From positions 2,046,001 to 2,110,000 of the forward strand of contig JMMB01000007.1 of NCBI GenBank assembly GCA_000686145.1: a stretch of DNA of 64,000 nt, given 5' to 3'. Below, piece by piece: positions 35,509 to 48,400 of the stretch (within the stretch, counting starts at the first letter, position 1; every line of letters begins with the position of its first letter). This stretch comes from Peptostreptococcaceae bacterium VA2. Its GTDB lineage: Bacteria; Bacillota; Clostridia; Peptostreptococcales; Peptostreptococcaceae. The position numbers and the translations under genes were made by a program. The notes below the pieces were generated by a model that was not told where the DNA came from, ran no database searches, and worked only from the letters and a program-made list of their open reading frames with translations.

Positions 35509-35755
35509 TTAGAATACTACTCCTGATTTTAATATTATATTTGCATATGGAGTGAACTCACCTGTTCTAACTATTGCCATAGAGTCTTTTGTCATAGCCT
35601 TAAACTCTTCGTGAGCTACAGTAGTTATTTTCATATTTTCAAATCTTTTTTGTATTTCTCTTTACATATCATTGCTTAACTCTTCTATTTCAGTAGCTAT
35701 TACAATTTCTTCTACTCGTAATTCTTCAATACATAGGAGTATCTTTATTTTATAT
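35509..35755 (-). pseudogene. D-ribose pyranase (RbsD/FucU) remnant
   Basis: C-terminal half of an RbsD-type mutarotase: EEIVIATEIEELSNDM, an internal [23 protein letters not shown], and the diagnostic [21 protein letters not shown]-like ending (quoted in part). The N-terminal half with the catalytic His is absent, and no ribose transport genes remain nearby. Confidence 0.7.
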
Positions 35756-35784
35756 TAATTCATAAAGTTATCTCTAATTTCTTT

Positions 35785-36606
35785 TTATGCACCTATTTTT
35801 ACATAACTAGAATATACATATCCTACTTTTCCATTGTAGTCTACTTTATACCAGCCGTCTTTTGTTTTTCCTGTTAATTTTATTGTTTTATTTTTATTTA
35901 GTGTTCCTAGTATTTTTCCTTTTGTATTACTATTGTCTCTTATATATACATCATGTGTTGCTTTTCCTGTTTTATCTAATACTGTTATATTTCCATTGTT
36001 ATTATTTGAGTTATTATCTGATGTTGCACCTATTTTTACATAACTAGAATATACATATCCTACTTTTCCATTGTAGTCTACTTTGTACCAACCGTCTTTT
36101 GTTTTTCCTGTTACTTTTATTGTTTTGTTTTTATTTAATGTTCCTAGTATTTTTCCTTTTGTATTACTATTGTCTCTTATATATACATCATGTGTTGCTT
36201 TTCCTGTTTTATCTAATACTGTTATATTTCCATTGTTATTATTTGAGTTATTATCTGATGTTGCACCTATTTTTACATAACTAGAATATACATATCCTAC
36301 TTTTCCATTGTAGTCTACTTTGTACCAGCCGTCTTTTGTTTTTCCTGTTAATTTTATTGTTTTATTTTTATTTAGTGTTCCTAGTATTTTTCCTTTTGTA
36401 TTACTATTGTCTCTTATATATACATCATGTGTTGCTTTTCCTGTTTTATCTAATACTGTTATATTCTCATTTGCTTGTGTTGAAACTGTTGATACAGATG
36501 GTGCTACTTTATTAGTGGTATCAGTTTGCGCATGTGCAATAACTCCACCACTTGTGAATACCATAGCTCCTACTACTAATGTTGATACATATTTTTTAAA
36601 ATTCAT
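35785..36606 (-). CDS. secreted protein with three near-identical SH3b domains
   Basis: 273 residues. A signal peptide ends at AHAQ. After a short linker there are three ~79-residue units, each with ITVLDKTGKATHDVYIRDNS, GKILGTLNKNKTIK and DGWYKVDYNGKVGYVYSSYV, separated by an Asn-rich linker (ATSDNNSNNNNGN). These are bacterial SH3 (SH3_3) domains that bind cell-wall peptides. There is no catalytic domain, so this is a wall-binding or adhesion protein or a truncated hydrolase relative. AAGGGG precedes the ATG. Confidence 0.85.
   Translation of the reverse strand: MNFKKYVSTLVVGAMVFTSGGVIAHAQTDTTNKVAPSVSTVSTQANENITVLDKTGKATHDVYIRDNSNTKGKILGTLNKNKTIKLTGKTKDGWYKVDYNGKVGYVYSSYVKIGATSDNNSNNNNGNITVLDKTGKATHDVYIRDNSNTKGKILGTLNKNKTIKVTGKTKDGWYKVDYNGKVGYVYSSYVKIGATSDNNSNNNNGNITVLDKTGKATHDVYIRDNSNTKGKILGTLNKNKTIKLTGKTKDGWYKVDYNGKVGYVYSSYVKIGA
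35789..36465 (-). repeat. 237-bp tandem DNA repeat, almost three copies
   Basis: Copies begin at 35789, 36026 and 36263, an exact 237-bp period, with only a few substitutions (for example Leu/Val in TIKLTG/TIKVTG). The near-identity at DNA level shows recent amplification or gene conversion. Confidence 0.9.
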
Positions 36607-36829
36607 ATTTTACCCCTTCTTTCTTATATTTTAAATACATCCCTTGTTCTTACATAAATATAGACGTTTAATCTTCTCTTAAAAGTTTTAAACTTCTATG
36701 TTAATTATTATTAACAAATTTTATGCTAGGGTATATATATTCAAAAAACCTTGGAAAAATGTTAGCATTACATATATTATTAAGCATATTGAAATGCTGT
36801 GCATAAATAACACATAATCAAAAATGTAT

Positions 36830-36844
36830 TTACATATTATGTAA
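36830..36844. promoter_or_regulatory. palindrome upstream of katG
   Basis: TTACATATTATGTAA is a perfect 15-bp dyad ~57 bp before the start codon, overlapping a TTTACA promoter-like element. It does not match a PerR box exactly. Confidence 0.5.
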
Positions 36845-36885
36845 TGATATATACATCACTTAATTTTAAAACATCAACAAAATAA

Positions 36886-39096
<2,211 letters not shown>

Positions 39097-39103
39097 AAAT
39101 AAA

Positions 39104-39129
39104 AAAGCCTTGGAATAATCCAAGGCTTT
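39104..39129. terminator. terminator between katG and rubrerythrin (convergent)
   Basis: AAAGCCTTGGA/TCCAAGGCTTT, 11-bp stem, ATAA loop. Confidence 0.85.
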
Positions 39130-39141
39130 AGCTTTTATCTA

Positions 39142-39690
39142 TTATTTAGTTCCAAAATATCTTTCTAATAATCCTAAGAATGCTTTACCATGTCTAGCTT
39201 CATCTTTACACATTTCATGAACAGTATCATGTATAGCATCTAAACCTAATTCTTTAGCTTTTTTAGCTATTTTTAACTTTCCTTCAGTAGCTCCGTATTC
39301 TGCTTCTACTCTTGCTTTTAAGTTAGCCTTTGTATCTGCTACTACTACTTCTCCTAATAACTCTGCAAATCTAGCAGCATGATCTGCTTCTTCAAAAGCT
39401 ATTCTTTTGTAAGCTTCTGCTACTTCTGGATATCCTTCTCTATCTGCTTGACGGCTCATTGCTAAGTACATTCCTACTTCTGTACATTCTCCTACAAAGT
39501 TAGTTCTTAATCCTTCTAATATTTCTTCGTCTACTCCAGCTGCTACACCTATTCTGTGCTCATCAGCCCATACCATTTCCCCTTGCATTTCGTTGAACTT
39601 CTCTGCTCCTACTTTACATACTGGACAAAGCTCTGGTGCTACTTCTCCTTCATGTATATATCCACATACTGTACAAACAAACTTTTTCAT
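39142..39690 (-). CDS. rubrerythrin (reverse type)
   Basis: 182 residues. An N-terminal rubredoxin-like zinc ribbon/iron centre ([17 protein letters not shown]) precedes a ferritin-like di-iron domain with [26 protein letters not shown] and DEARHGKAF. The rubredoxin-first order is that of reverse rubrerythrin, an NADH-linked peroxide and oxygen reductase of clostridia. Together with KatG it forms an oxidative-stress pair. Good AGGAGGAG site. Confidence 0.92.
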   Translation of the reverse strand: MKKFVCTVCGYIHEGEVAPELCPVCKVGAEKFNEMQGEMVWADEHRIGVAAGVDEEILEGLRTNFVGECTEVGMYLAMSRQADREGYPEVAEAYKRIAFEEADHAARFAELLGEVVVADTKANLKARVEAEYGATEGKLKIAKKAKELGLDAIHDTVHEMCKDEARHGKAFLGLLERYFGTK

Positions 39691-39805
39691 AATTTTTCTC
39701 CTCCTAATTTAACCCTCTATATTTTATTATGATATATATATACCCGGGGCTTTTAGGTCTAAACATTTTTTATTATTTTATTGTTAAAGGTGACCCCGTC
39801 GTGTT

Positions 39806-40004
39806 TTAATACTTCATCTTGTCAGGTATTACTCCTCTTACTCCACCTTTAGGGCATAATGTGTCTCCAATATACCTTGGAATTAGATGTACGTGTACAT
39901 GCATAACAGTTTGTCCTGATACCTCTCCACAATTTACACCTACATTGTATCCATCTGGTGAGTACTTTTCGTCAAGTAGCTTCTTACCCTCATCTACTAA
40001 TTTT
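39806..40004 (-). pseudogene. HIT-family hydrolase, C-terminal half only
   Basis: 66 codons reading FEKLVDEGKKLL, NVGVNCGEVSGQTV, the histidine triad HVHVHLIPRY, and ending GGVRGVIPDKMKY. The N-terminal nucleotide-binding half of the ~130-residue protein is missing. Its frame is open right up to the stop of the first defence-island gene at 40005, so the island abuts the middle of the gene. The other half may lie beyond the window's right edge. Confidence 0.75.
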
Positions 40005-42338
40005 TCAAACTAAATTTTTTAATTTTTGCAAATCACATAAATTATTATTAACTCTTATTTCTAGCTTTTCAGATACTGTAACAATAGATTTACCTATACT
40101 AAATCCATCTTTTCCCCTCTTTAAACTAATTTCTTTATCTTTACTAATCTGCTTTAATACTTTATAAACTTTAACTTCTTTTCTATTTTTTAGATACAAT
40201 TCGTGCATCGTAGATGCATTTTTTAATAAATATAATGTAGTATAGTTAAATACTATAGGAGCATGCTCTACACTAGAAATAGAACCTATATATTTAAACT
40301 CATCAAGTTCAAATCTAATATAAATATCACTTGCATTAGATTCATTGCTTTTTAACTCACTACACTCACTTCGTTTATATTTATAATACTCTTTAATCCT
40401 TGAATAATAATATATACCACTGTCATCACCAAACTTACTTTTCGGCTGATAAAATGCTAAGTACTCTATACCTAAATTAACATTAGATAGTGTACTTGCT
40501 GGTATATGATAAAATCTGTTATTTTTATAAGCTTCAAAATGCTCTTTATCTTTAGTATTTACAACCATTACATTCTTATTTTTAAATCTATAATAATCAT
40601 CACTTTCATCAAATACTGGATTATTATTTATAGCTTCAATATAAGATTCATTCAGAACCTTGCATATATGCTTTTTCATAAGATCAGTGGATCCTGGTAA
40701 CATTGGCAATGCCCCTATATTAACTTTTTCAATACTTTTATAAAACTTATTATTTTCAAAGCTTTTTTCATCACTGCATGGAAACATTACATATGCTCCA
40801 CATGATTCGTATTTAAAGTATTCATCTAGTTTGTTTTCACTTACAATAGAATCACGGTATCTATGCATAATATTTATATCTTCTTCCATAGGAGAAATGC
40901 ATCCATCATTATCAACATAAATTCTATACTTAGCATCAAATATATATACTCTGTCAGGAATATTATCACCACTTAGACAAAGTACAATATCTGGTCTTTG
41001 ATTAGTAGTTGGAAGTCCATGATATGATTTGTTATACCAAAGCTCTAATTTATTTCCATTTTCATTGGTATAAACACACTTAGCTTCTTTTCCTTGTACA
41101 AGAGATAGCGTTAGTCCATTTGATGTAGCTTGTACAATAGAAGAACTTTTAGATTTATATCCTAATTCTTTTATAATATTATTTATTTTAATGTAGCACC
41201 AAATTTCATATAAGTTCCAAAGTTTTTTATGGCTAATATCATAAAGTCCGCTAAATATATCTAGTCCTTTAGATAAAAGGGTATAGTAAAAATATACTTC
41301 TTTATATCCACTTGCCATCTTAAACACTAAACTCATAGACTTAGTAGTTTTTATATCACTTATATCTCTAAAAAAAGTCTTTAAATGATAATTTAACTTT
41401 TTTTCAAATACTTCTAATTTTTCATAATAAATATTATCAGTACCTTTTCGTTTACTAATATCACCTTTTACAGCATCTATTTTTTTAATAATTCTGTTTA
41501 TAATGTATTTTACATACTGATTTTCATAAATATCTAAAGTGGTTTTCTTTTTAATTTCTATGACATTACTTGAATTAATATTTTTTCTTAAATGCTTTAA
41601 AGTTTCTTTGGTAGAGATTTTTTTACATTTTTCTTTATTTTTTAAATTGTATTCGTTTAAAACACCATGCTTGGGATGATGTGTTATCCTTTGTATAGCT
41701 TTTTCTAACTTATCAAAAATACTTACAAGTATAACTATAAATTCTAAACCACTTTGCTTTTTTGCATCCACAATTTCGACACTAGAAAAAGTCTTTCCTA
41801 TAAAGTCAAATACTAAAGAAGTAAGCTCTTCATTAACTTCTCTTAATAATTCATTATAATCATCTGTGTAGTCAAGTTTTGTAGGAAATACTTGAATAGT
41901 TATAGATAAAACTTCTACACCATTTTTTAATATTATAAATGTTGAATAGCCTATATCTCCATTGAACTTAAAAGATCCATAAACATCTCTTCTTCTAGAA
42001 ATTATATTATCTCTAATTTCTTTATTTTGATGGTATATTTCAAACTTATCTTTTGTGTCATTTTCTAAATATACATTGTATGTTCCATCTTCAAAAAAAC
42101 TAGGACACATAGTATTGCTATTATTTATTTCTAACTCTTTGAAACTGTTTATATTAAACACATCAGTACTTTTATATGTTGATGTAATTATCAAACTAGC
42201 TTCTATGTTTTTATTATTGTTTGATGCTTTAAACTTTCTATTTTCGCCATTTCCAGAGAAATACAGTGTGAAATCTTCAGTCACTATCTTTAAAATATCA
42301 CTACTAATACCAGTAACTAACGTATCCATCATTATCAT
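40005..42338 (-). CDS. DUF2357 / PD-(D/E)XK nuclease protein (McrC-like partner)
   Basis: 777 residues. A DUF2357-like N-terminal region (LDYTDDYNELLREVNEELTS) and helical middle (TLDIYENQYVKYIINRI) precede a nuclease core with RPDIVLCLSG...VYIFDAKYRI, the D-(x)n-D/E-x-K pattern (Asp in PDI, Asp/Lys in DAKYR). Such proteins act with McrB-like AAA+ motors. The gene overlaps the McrB-like gene by 35 bases; the start is one of several close ATGs (42338, 42332 or 42329), with AGAGG favouring 42332. Likely cuts modified or foreign DNA. Confidence 0.75.
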   Translation of the reverse strand: MIMMDTLVTGISSDILKIVTEDFTLYFSGNGENRKFKASNNNKNIEASLIITSTYKSTDVFNINSFKELEINNSNTMCPSFFEDGTYNVYLENDTKDKFEIYHQNKEIRDNIISRRRDVYGSFKFNGDIGYSTFIILKNGVEVLSITIQVFPTKLDYTDDYNELLREVNEELTSLVFDFIGKTFSSVEIVDAKKQSGLEFIVILVSIFDKLEKAIQRITHHPKHGVLNEYNLKNKEKCKKISTKETLKHLRKNINSSNVIEIKKKTTLDIYENQYVKYIINRIIKKIDAVKGDISKRKGTDNIYYEKLEVFEKKLNYHLKTFFRDISDIKTTKSMSLVFKMASGYKEVYFYYTLLSKGLDIFSGLYDISHKKLWNLYEIWCYIKINNIIKELGYKSKSSSIVQATSNGLTLSLVQGKEAKCVYTNENGNKLELWYNKSYHGLPTTNQRPDIVLCLSGDNIPDRVYIFDAKYRIYVDNDGCISPMEEDINIMHRYRDSIVSENKLDEYFKYESCGAYVMFPCSDEKSFENNKFYKSIEKVNIGALPMLPGSTDLMKKHICKVLNESYIEAINNNPVFDESDDYYRFKNKNVMVVNTKDKEHFEAYKNNRFYHIPASTLSNVNLGIEYLAFYQPKSKFGDDSGIYYYSRIKEYYKYKRSECSELKSNESNASDIYIRFELDEFKYIGSISSVEHAPIVFNYTTLYLLKNASTMHELYLKNRKEVKVYKVLKQISKDKEISLKRGKDGFSIGKSIVTVSEKLEIRVNNNLCDLQKLKNLV

Positions 42339-44550
42339 ATCCTCTTAACATATATAATATCTTTTCAGCACTATTTTTGTATCTTATGGTTTCTTTACTT
42401 ATGTAACCCTCTGCTTCTTCTATGTCTATACTACTTATAACTTCTTTTTCACAAATGTAATTAAATAGATCTATTAAAACTTGTCCTACACTACTTTCGC
42501 TTCCACTTATAGCTGGAAGTATTTTTTGCATTATTTGATAATCAAATGCTAAATCCTTATCTAAAAGATCTGCTTTTTCATTTTCTAACATATAAAATAG
42601 TATTTCATCTCTTACTCTGTATGCAAATTGCTTTTGTGATTTTTTTAGTATCTCATTTATTTGTATTATTTTTGTATTTACTTCTTTTGCATAATCTCTA
42701 TATTCATTTTCTATATCTGATGTTTTTAAGTAGTTTGTTTTTAGAAAATTATTATCTATATCTATTACTTCTGTTACTTCTTCTACATCATCCATAAATA
42801 GATTTTCTAAGTCTACATCTGAAAACTCTATTGTATTTGCTCTGTCTAATACTTTTCTACTAAATGTAAATGTACTATCATCCATGTTTACTGTTCCTAT
42901 TAAGTATAGGTTTTCTGGTAGATATATGTTTTCTGTTTCTTCTATAACGTTATCTGTTATTATTTCTTGTCCTATTTTTTTGCGACTTTCTATTATACTT
43001 AGATAGTCACTTAGGTAGTATTCTACTCTAGCTAGGTTCATTTCGTCTAAGCATACAAAGTATGGTTTGTTTTTGTTTTGTTGTGCTTGCTTTATTATTT
43101 TCGTTAGGTGACCTTCTATAAATTTATCCTGTAAGTTTTTGTATCCTATTAATTCTGTGCTATCGTTCCAATCAGGTCTTACACTTATCATGTTAAATTG
43201 TTTGTTTTGTGTCGTTGCTCCAAGTGCCTCTGCTAGTAGTCTTACTATTTTTGATTTTCCTGTTCCGCTTATTCCCGCTAGTATTACAAATGGTTTTGTT
43301 TTAAGTGATAGGTATAGGTTTGATATTTGTTCGTATGTATAGTTGTATCCTTGGCTTTTTATATAATTTTGAATATTTATTAACAACTCTTTATCTGTTT
43401 TATCTAATTCTCTAATCTCAGTTACATTATTATTTACTTCGTTATAAGCTATATTTACATTGCTATTTCTGAATTCGCTAAGCTTCTTTAATGCATTACT
43501 ATACATTCTATTACCTTTTATGTCCTTTTCTTTAAATTCTTCACTGTATGTAAGCTTTTCTATTTCTTCATTTAAATTTTCTATACTCTCTATGCTATAC
43601 AAATATTGCTTATCATTGAAATATATTTCTGATATTTTACTTATAGCTGCTGAATACTTTTCTATACTTGATTTTGATAATTTTGTGTTTTTGCCTAACC
43701 ATAATATAAATTGATCTTTTGATCCAAGTTTGAAGTACTTTATTTCTAAGAAGTCTATTGCTTTTTTATACTTATTTATAAAAGTTTCATTGTTTATATA
43801 TTTCTGTAAGCTCTCTATTATACAAAATTGTTTATTTATTTTATCATCATAAAAATATTCTTGTGGTAGATACTTCATACCTGTTTCTTTTGCTTTGCTT
43901 AAATATTGATTTAATCCCCAATTTTCAATTTCTTCTTTATTATTTAAATCTTCTCTGTGATGCTTTTCACTATAATAATTTTGAAACATTTTAGCTATAT
44001 CTTTATAATCTACCTTTAACTTCATATCACCACTATTATAAAAAGTTAATAATGTAGGTATTTTATAGCTTTTACTCATACTTGTAGTTTTTATTGCATC
44101 TATAAATTTATCTGATATCCCCTCTAATGCATCTGTACTTTTATGCGTACAGTACTTTATATAAAAACTATTTTTTTCATTCCCTTTGAAAAATTCTATG
44201 TATTCATCTGTGTCTATGTCATTCATTTTAGTTTCTATTAAACCATATGTATGTTCAAATTTTTTCTTTAAATATCCTATAAATTCTTTATTACTATCAT
44301 ACCTAATCTGAATTGTTTCTGATCTACTTTTTGAGTTTATATTTCTTATTTCTACTTGTGCTATATAATCATCAAATACTAACTTTATCTTTTCAGCTTT
44401 CCCCAACTCAATTTCTTCTGCTTCTAAATTTTTAGTAAAACCATTCCTATATTCAACAGGAATGTGTACTCCATATTTAAAAATAGATTTATCTATATAT
44501 TTACGCCCTATACAGTTTTCTTTGTCTATATACTTCCAACTTGCTCCCAT
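42304..44550 (-). CDS. McrB-family AAA+ motor protein
   Basis: 748 residues. A ~400-residue N-terminal part (DUF3578-like recognition region) leads to an AAA+ core: Walker A AGISGTGKSKIV, Walker B YFVCLDEMNLARVEYYLSD and the McrB GTP-specificity loop GTVNMDDSTF followed by VLDRANTIEF. McrB hexamers hydrolyse GTP and translocate DNA, while the McrC partner cleaves. The downstream nuclease gene overlaps by 35 bases. GGAGC precedes the ATG. Confidence 0.82.
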   Translation of the reverse strand: MGASWKYIDKENCIGRKYIDKSIFKYGVHIPVEYRNGFTKNLEAEEIELGKAEKIKLVFDDYIAQVEIRNINSKSRSETIQIRYDSNKEFIGYLKKKFEHTYGLIETKMNDIDTDEYIEFFKGNEKNSFYIKYCTHKSTDALEGISDKFIDAIKTTSMSKSYKIPTLLTFYNSGDMKLKVDYKDIAKMFQNYYSEKHHREDLNNKEEIENWGLNQYLSKAKETGMKYLPQEYFYDDKINKQFCIIESLQKYINNETFINKYKKAIDFLEIKYFKLGSKDQFILWLGKNTKLSKSSIEKYSAAISKISEIYFNDKQYLYSIESIENLNEEIEKLTYSEEFKEKDIKGNRMYSNALKKLSEFRNSNVNIAYNEVNNNVTEIRELDKTDKELLINIQNYIKSQGYNYTYEQISNLYLSLKTKPFVILAGISGTGKSKIVRLLAEALGATTQNKQFNMISVRPDWNDSTELIGYKNLQDKFIEGHLTKIIKQAQQNKNKPYFVCLDEMNLARVEYYLSDYLSIIESRKKIGQEIITDNVIEETENIYLPENLYLIGTVNMDDSTFTFSRKVLDRANTIEFSDVDLENLFMDDVEEVTEVIDIDNNFLKTNYLKTSDIENEYRDYAKEVNTKIIQINEILKKSQKQFAYRVRDEILFYMLENEKADLLDKDLAFDYQIMQKILPAISGSESSVGQVLIDLFNYICEKEVISSIDIEEAEGYISKETIRYKNSAEKILYMLRGYDNDGYVSYWY

Positions 44551-44937
44551 TCATTTATGCTCCTTATTTTTTATTGATTCTTTATATATTAGTATTTAAA
44601 TAGTTTTCTATTTCTTTATTTATTTTAATATATATCATCTCTAACTTTTCCACAACTAGATTGTACTTGATATGTACCTTGTTTAAATTTAAATACTAGT
44701 ATATCAAATATTTTCTCAATCTTTAAATCAACGACTAATCCATTTTCTTGTATATACAAATCACTAATAACAGTTCTTATTGCAATTATTTCATGTTTCT
44801 ATCTACGCTTGTTATTTTACATTTTCAAAGGAATTCCATTTGCCATTATCGCATATAAATATAAATTTATTATTTATTGCTTAATCCTCTTATCTATTTA
44901 GTTTATGTCTTTTAATTATAACAAATTTTCATATGAA

Positions 44938-44976
44938 AATAACACCTACTTAAGGAATTGTTAGGTAGGTGTTATT
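44938..44976. terminator. hairpin in the island gap
   Basis: AATAACACCTAC pairs with GTAGGTGTTATT, 12 bp, 15-base loop; not followed by a strong T-tract. Confidence 0.5.
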
Positions 44977-44986
44977 CTATGAGCTA

Positions 44987-45033
44987 AATTTAATAACCAT
45001 GTGTCTATTTCTAAGACACATGGTTATTAAATT
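44987..45033. repeat. 20-bp perfect inverted repeat
   Basis: AATTTAATAACCATGTGTCT and its exact complement flank the 7-base loop ATTTCTA. It may be a terminator or a recombination end; it is only 10 bases after the previous hairpin. Confidence 0.65.
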
Positions 45034-45477
45034 ACACATTCATATTATTTAATAAATCTCTAAGGAACTTTAATTATTCTATTGTTAGAAGTATACATTT
45101 ACCCATCTTACGTTAGCTTCTTATATTGAACCTAGCTCTTTTACTATATCATATTTAATACTATCCATTTATATAAAACTTACTTTATGGATATCTTTCA
45201 TTTTAAGTATTACGCTAATTCCAAATATTATTTAAATTTAATCTATCATGAATATCTTTTTGAGTTAAATTTATCCAATATATTAAATTGAATCTTAATT
45301 AATATTTATCTGGTTCAAGTTTTTTTACTTCTTCCCAATCTGTATACCTATTTTCAACTAACCACTCTTCGCTCTCATATAATCTATTAATAAATTCTTG
45401 TAATAAATTCTTGATATCTTTTCATTTTTTCTTTCAAAATTGATCCCCATATCAATTTTATTACTGCAAATATTAAC

Positions 45478-48400
45478 TTATTCTAATTTAGATATTATTT
45501 TATCTATTTCACAAATATCTATACCATTAGTTCCATCCTCATATGTTATTATTAGATTCCCCCCATCGTTAATGTCATATATTTTATTGTCTTTATACAA
45601 TTTAAGCTTATCTTTCCAACGTTTTTTATACTTATAATCATTCATTAAACCACAGTGCTCCCAATAATATATAGCTCCATAATCATCTTCTATAGTAAAA
45701 TCAGGATATCTAGTTCTTCCGCTTAGATCTAATGCTTTTTCATAATCATAACTTATTTCTTTTGCTATCAATCGCTCTGATATTATAAGCTCTGACTTTG
45801 ATCTAAATATATCCCCTTTCGAGTTTCTATGTACTAAGTTTTTGTCTAAAAAGCTATGCCTATCTTTATCATAATAAGGTCTAGGATTCATAAATAAATT
45901 AGTAAGCCTTCTGGCTGTTTCTGAACACCTGTCTAATGAATACTCTTTTAAATCATGTATACTACCTTGATATAAAATTATAACCTTTTCTTTTTGTCTA
46001 GTTAGCGCTGTATATAACATTTCTCTTGATAATAATCTGCAATTTTTTGGTATAACTAATATGACCTTGTTAAATTGACTGCCTTGAGATTTGTGAACAG
46101 TTATACCATAAGCTAGTTCTAATGGAGTATCATCACGTTCCTCACCAAAGTCTCCTTTACTAAATCCATATTTATATCCCTTTTGAGTAGAAAATTCTAC
46201 ATTTGTATAATTTAATGTTTTCTTATTAAATCCATCAACTACTATACCAATTTCTCCATTTGCTAAGTATTCTGTATTTCCATCTTTCGGATAACAATTT
46301 CTTGCATTATTTGCAATATTTATTATCTTATCTCCATATACTATCTGATCTATACCTAGTGGCTTTGGTAATTTTCTATTATAAACCTTGCTACTGTTTT
46401 CTACTGTCCTTTCTCTAAAAGTTTTATGAATCCAGTGATTTATAGTGTTGCATCCAAATAGTGGATTTTTAATAGGAGATAGTATTTGCCAATCTTCTAT
46501 TTTATTAGCTGCACCCAGGTTAAAATACGTACTTTCCTTGTAATCTATTGCACCTAATGATCTATTAAATCCATTTATATCTTCAATATTTTCAAGTTCT
46601 AGTTCTTCTACTAATACTTCTTCCAACTTCTTATAATAATCATCTTCATTTTCCCATGGTACAAATGTTAAATGATCATTTTTTCTTTTCCCTTGAATTT
46701 TATCAAATATTTCATCTTGTGAAGGATGAATTTCTCCCCCTGCAAACCATTTGGAAAGCAAAGTATCTAATCTTTCTTCATTACTTGAATTTCGTTGTCT
46801 ATTTAAAACTTTAAGTTCGCATAAAAGCTCTTTGTTATTTTTTTCTTTATAACTTCTAAAGTAGTTTACAATATCTACAAATGGCCTCCCAGAACCTATA
46901 GGTGGCAATTGTCTAGTATCTCCTACTAATATAATTCTTTTTGATTTTTTAATACATTCAAATAAAGCAGCTATCATATCAAGTGTTAACATAGACGCTT
47001 CATCTATAATTACTGTTCCATAGCTTTTTTCATCTGTTCTTCCAATCATTCTATATTTAAGAGTTTTCCAGTTAAATCGCTTGCTCTTACTTAAAAATTG
47101 TGCAACGGTATGAGCTGTTAAATTTAAATCTTTATTGATTTCTTCTAGCCTAACTCTAGCTTTTCCTGTTGGAGCAAGTAGTAATGTTTCTCCATTTTTG
47201 ATTTCATCACTAGATAGTAAAAACTTTATTATTGATGTTTTTCCTGTACCTGCTTCCCCTACTAATGCAGATATTTTACCTTTAGACATTACATCTAAGG
47301 CATTTAGTTTTTCTTTTCTTGCTAATATTTCTATAGTTCTATCTTCATAATCTTTTATATCTTCAACTATACCAAAAGCATCATTCATGATTTCTTCCCA
47401 ATCAGAATTAACTTCATGCTTTTTAGATTTCATTCTTTTTTCTACTGTAGTTTTTATAAAGTTTTCCATTTTATATAAACTATTTAATTGATACGCTTTA
47501 TTTTTATCTCTAAGTTCTATTATATTTATCTTATCTTTGAAATAACTTTCAACTACATTTAATATATCTTCACTTACAATGCATGGTGGATCTAGTGGTA
47601 ATTTTTCAAGCCTTCTTCTAACTTCATAAATTGGAAGAAGTGTGTGACCCTCATTACTTGCATTATCTAATATATGAATAATTAATGCTCTTATCCGTCT
47701 CTTATCATTGCCTCCATCTATTCTTGATGGTTCTTCTAGTGGAAATTTATTATTTATAGCTTCTATTGGAAATACTCCTCTATCTATTATTCCTATTCCA
47801 ATTGGAAACTGTGTATCTCTAGTTAACTCAAATAATTCATATGGATTTTCTAATATCTCTAAATCAAGACAATCTATACCTTCTTTTTTTCTTGCTGAGC
47901 TGTCTAATAACATACTTGCTTGATCTATATTTATATCAAACCGACTTAATAGTTTTAGATATTGATTTCTTTCTTGTTTCATTAATTTCCAAGTTTCTTT
48001 TAATGTATTAGTAATTACTTTTACTAAATTCTTATCTAAGTACTTACTTGGGTTTTCGAATAAATCATCTATATAATACCATGGATTTTCATCATCTATT
48101 TTATCCTCTAATGATTTCGCTATAAAATTCCCTAGCTCTACACCAAATGAAGTTAATACAGATCCTAATCCAGGATAAGCTCCTCTGTATCTCCAAACTG
48201 CTTCTAATGTAGCATTAATCCATCTAATTTGATTACTATAATCTACTTTTATATTTCCTTGGATTATACATAGTGCTTTCATACAATTTATTAAAGATTC
48301 AATTACAGTATCATTACTTAAATGTTCCGTTGCATAAGAATATTCTTCAAATTGATCATCTGGGGCAAATGCTACCATCTCTTTTATTGGAAAGTTTATG

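Larger units (their letters stand above)
44551..45477. other. 927-base gap with gene debris and two large hairpins
   Basis: No intact gene. Minus-strand open fragments without starts: ~44632-44800 (SDLYIQENGLVVDLKIEKI..., ~55 codons) and 45299-45424 (NLLQEFINRLYESEEWLVEN..., ~40 codons). Neither is identified. The gap separates the McrBC-like operon from the helicase gene and looks like decayed island DNA. Confidence 0.5.

Noticed and set aside
35789-36465. Repeats as a possible CRISPR array
   Set aside because: The units are 237 bp, contiguous and in frame in a protein; no short repeat-spacer pattern is present anywhere in the window.
36099-36634. Plus-strand ORFs rich in Phe/Leu/Tyr opposite the SH3b gene
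   Set aside because: They are antisense shadows of the repeated SH3b coding sequence, without ribosome sites.
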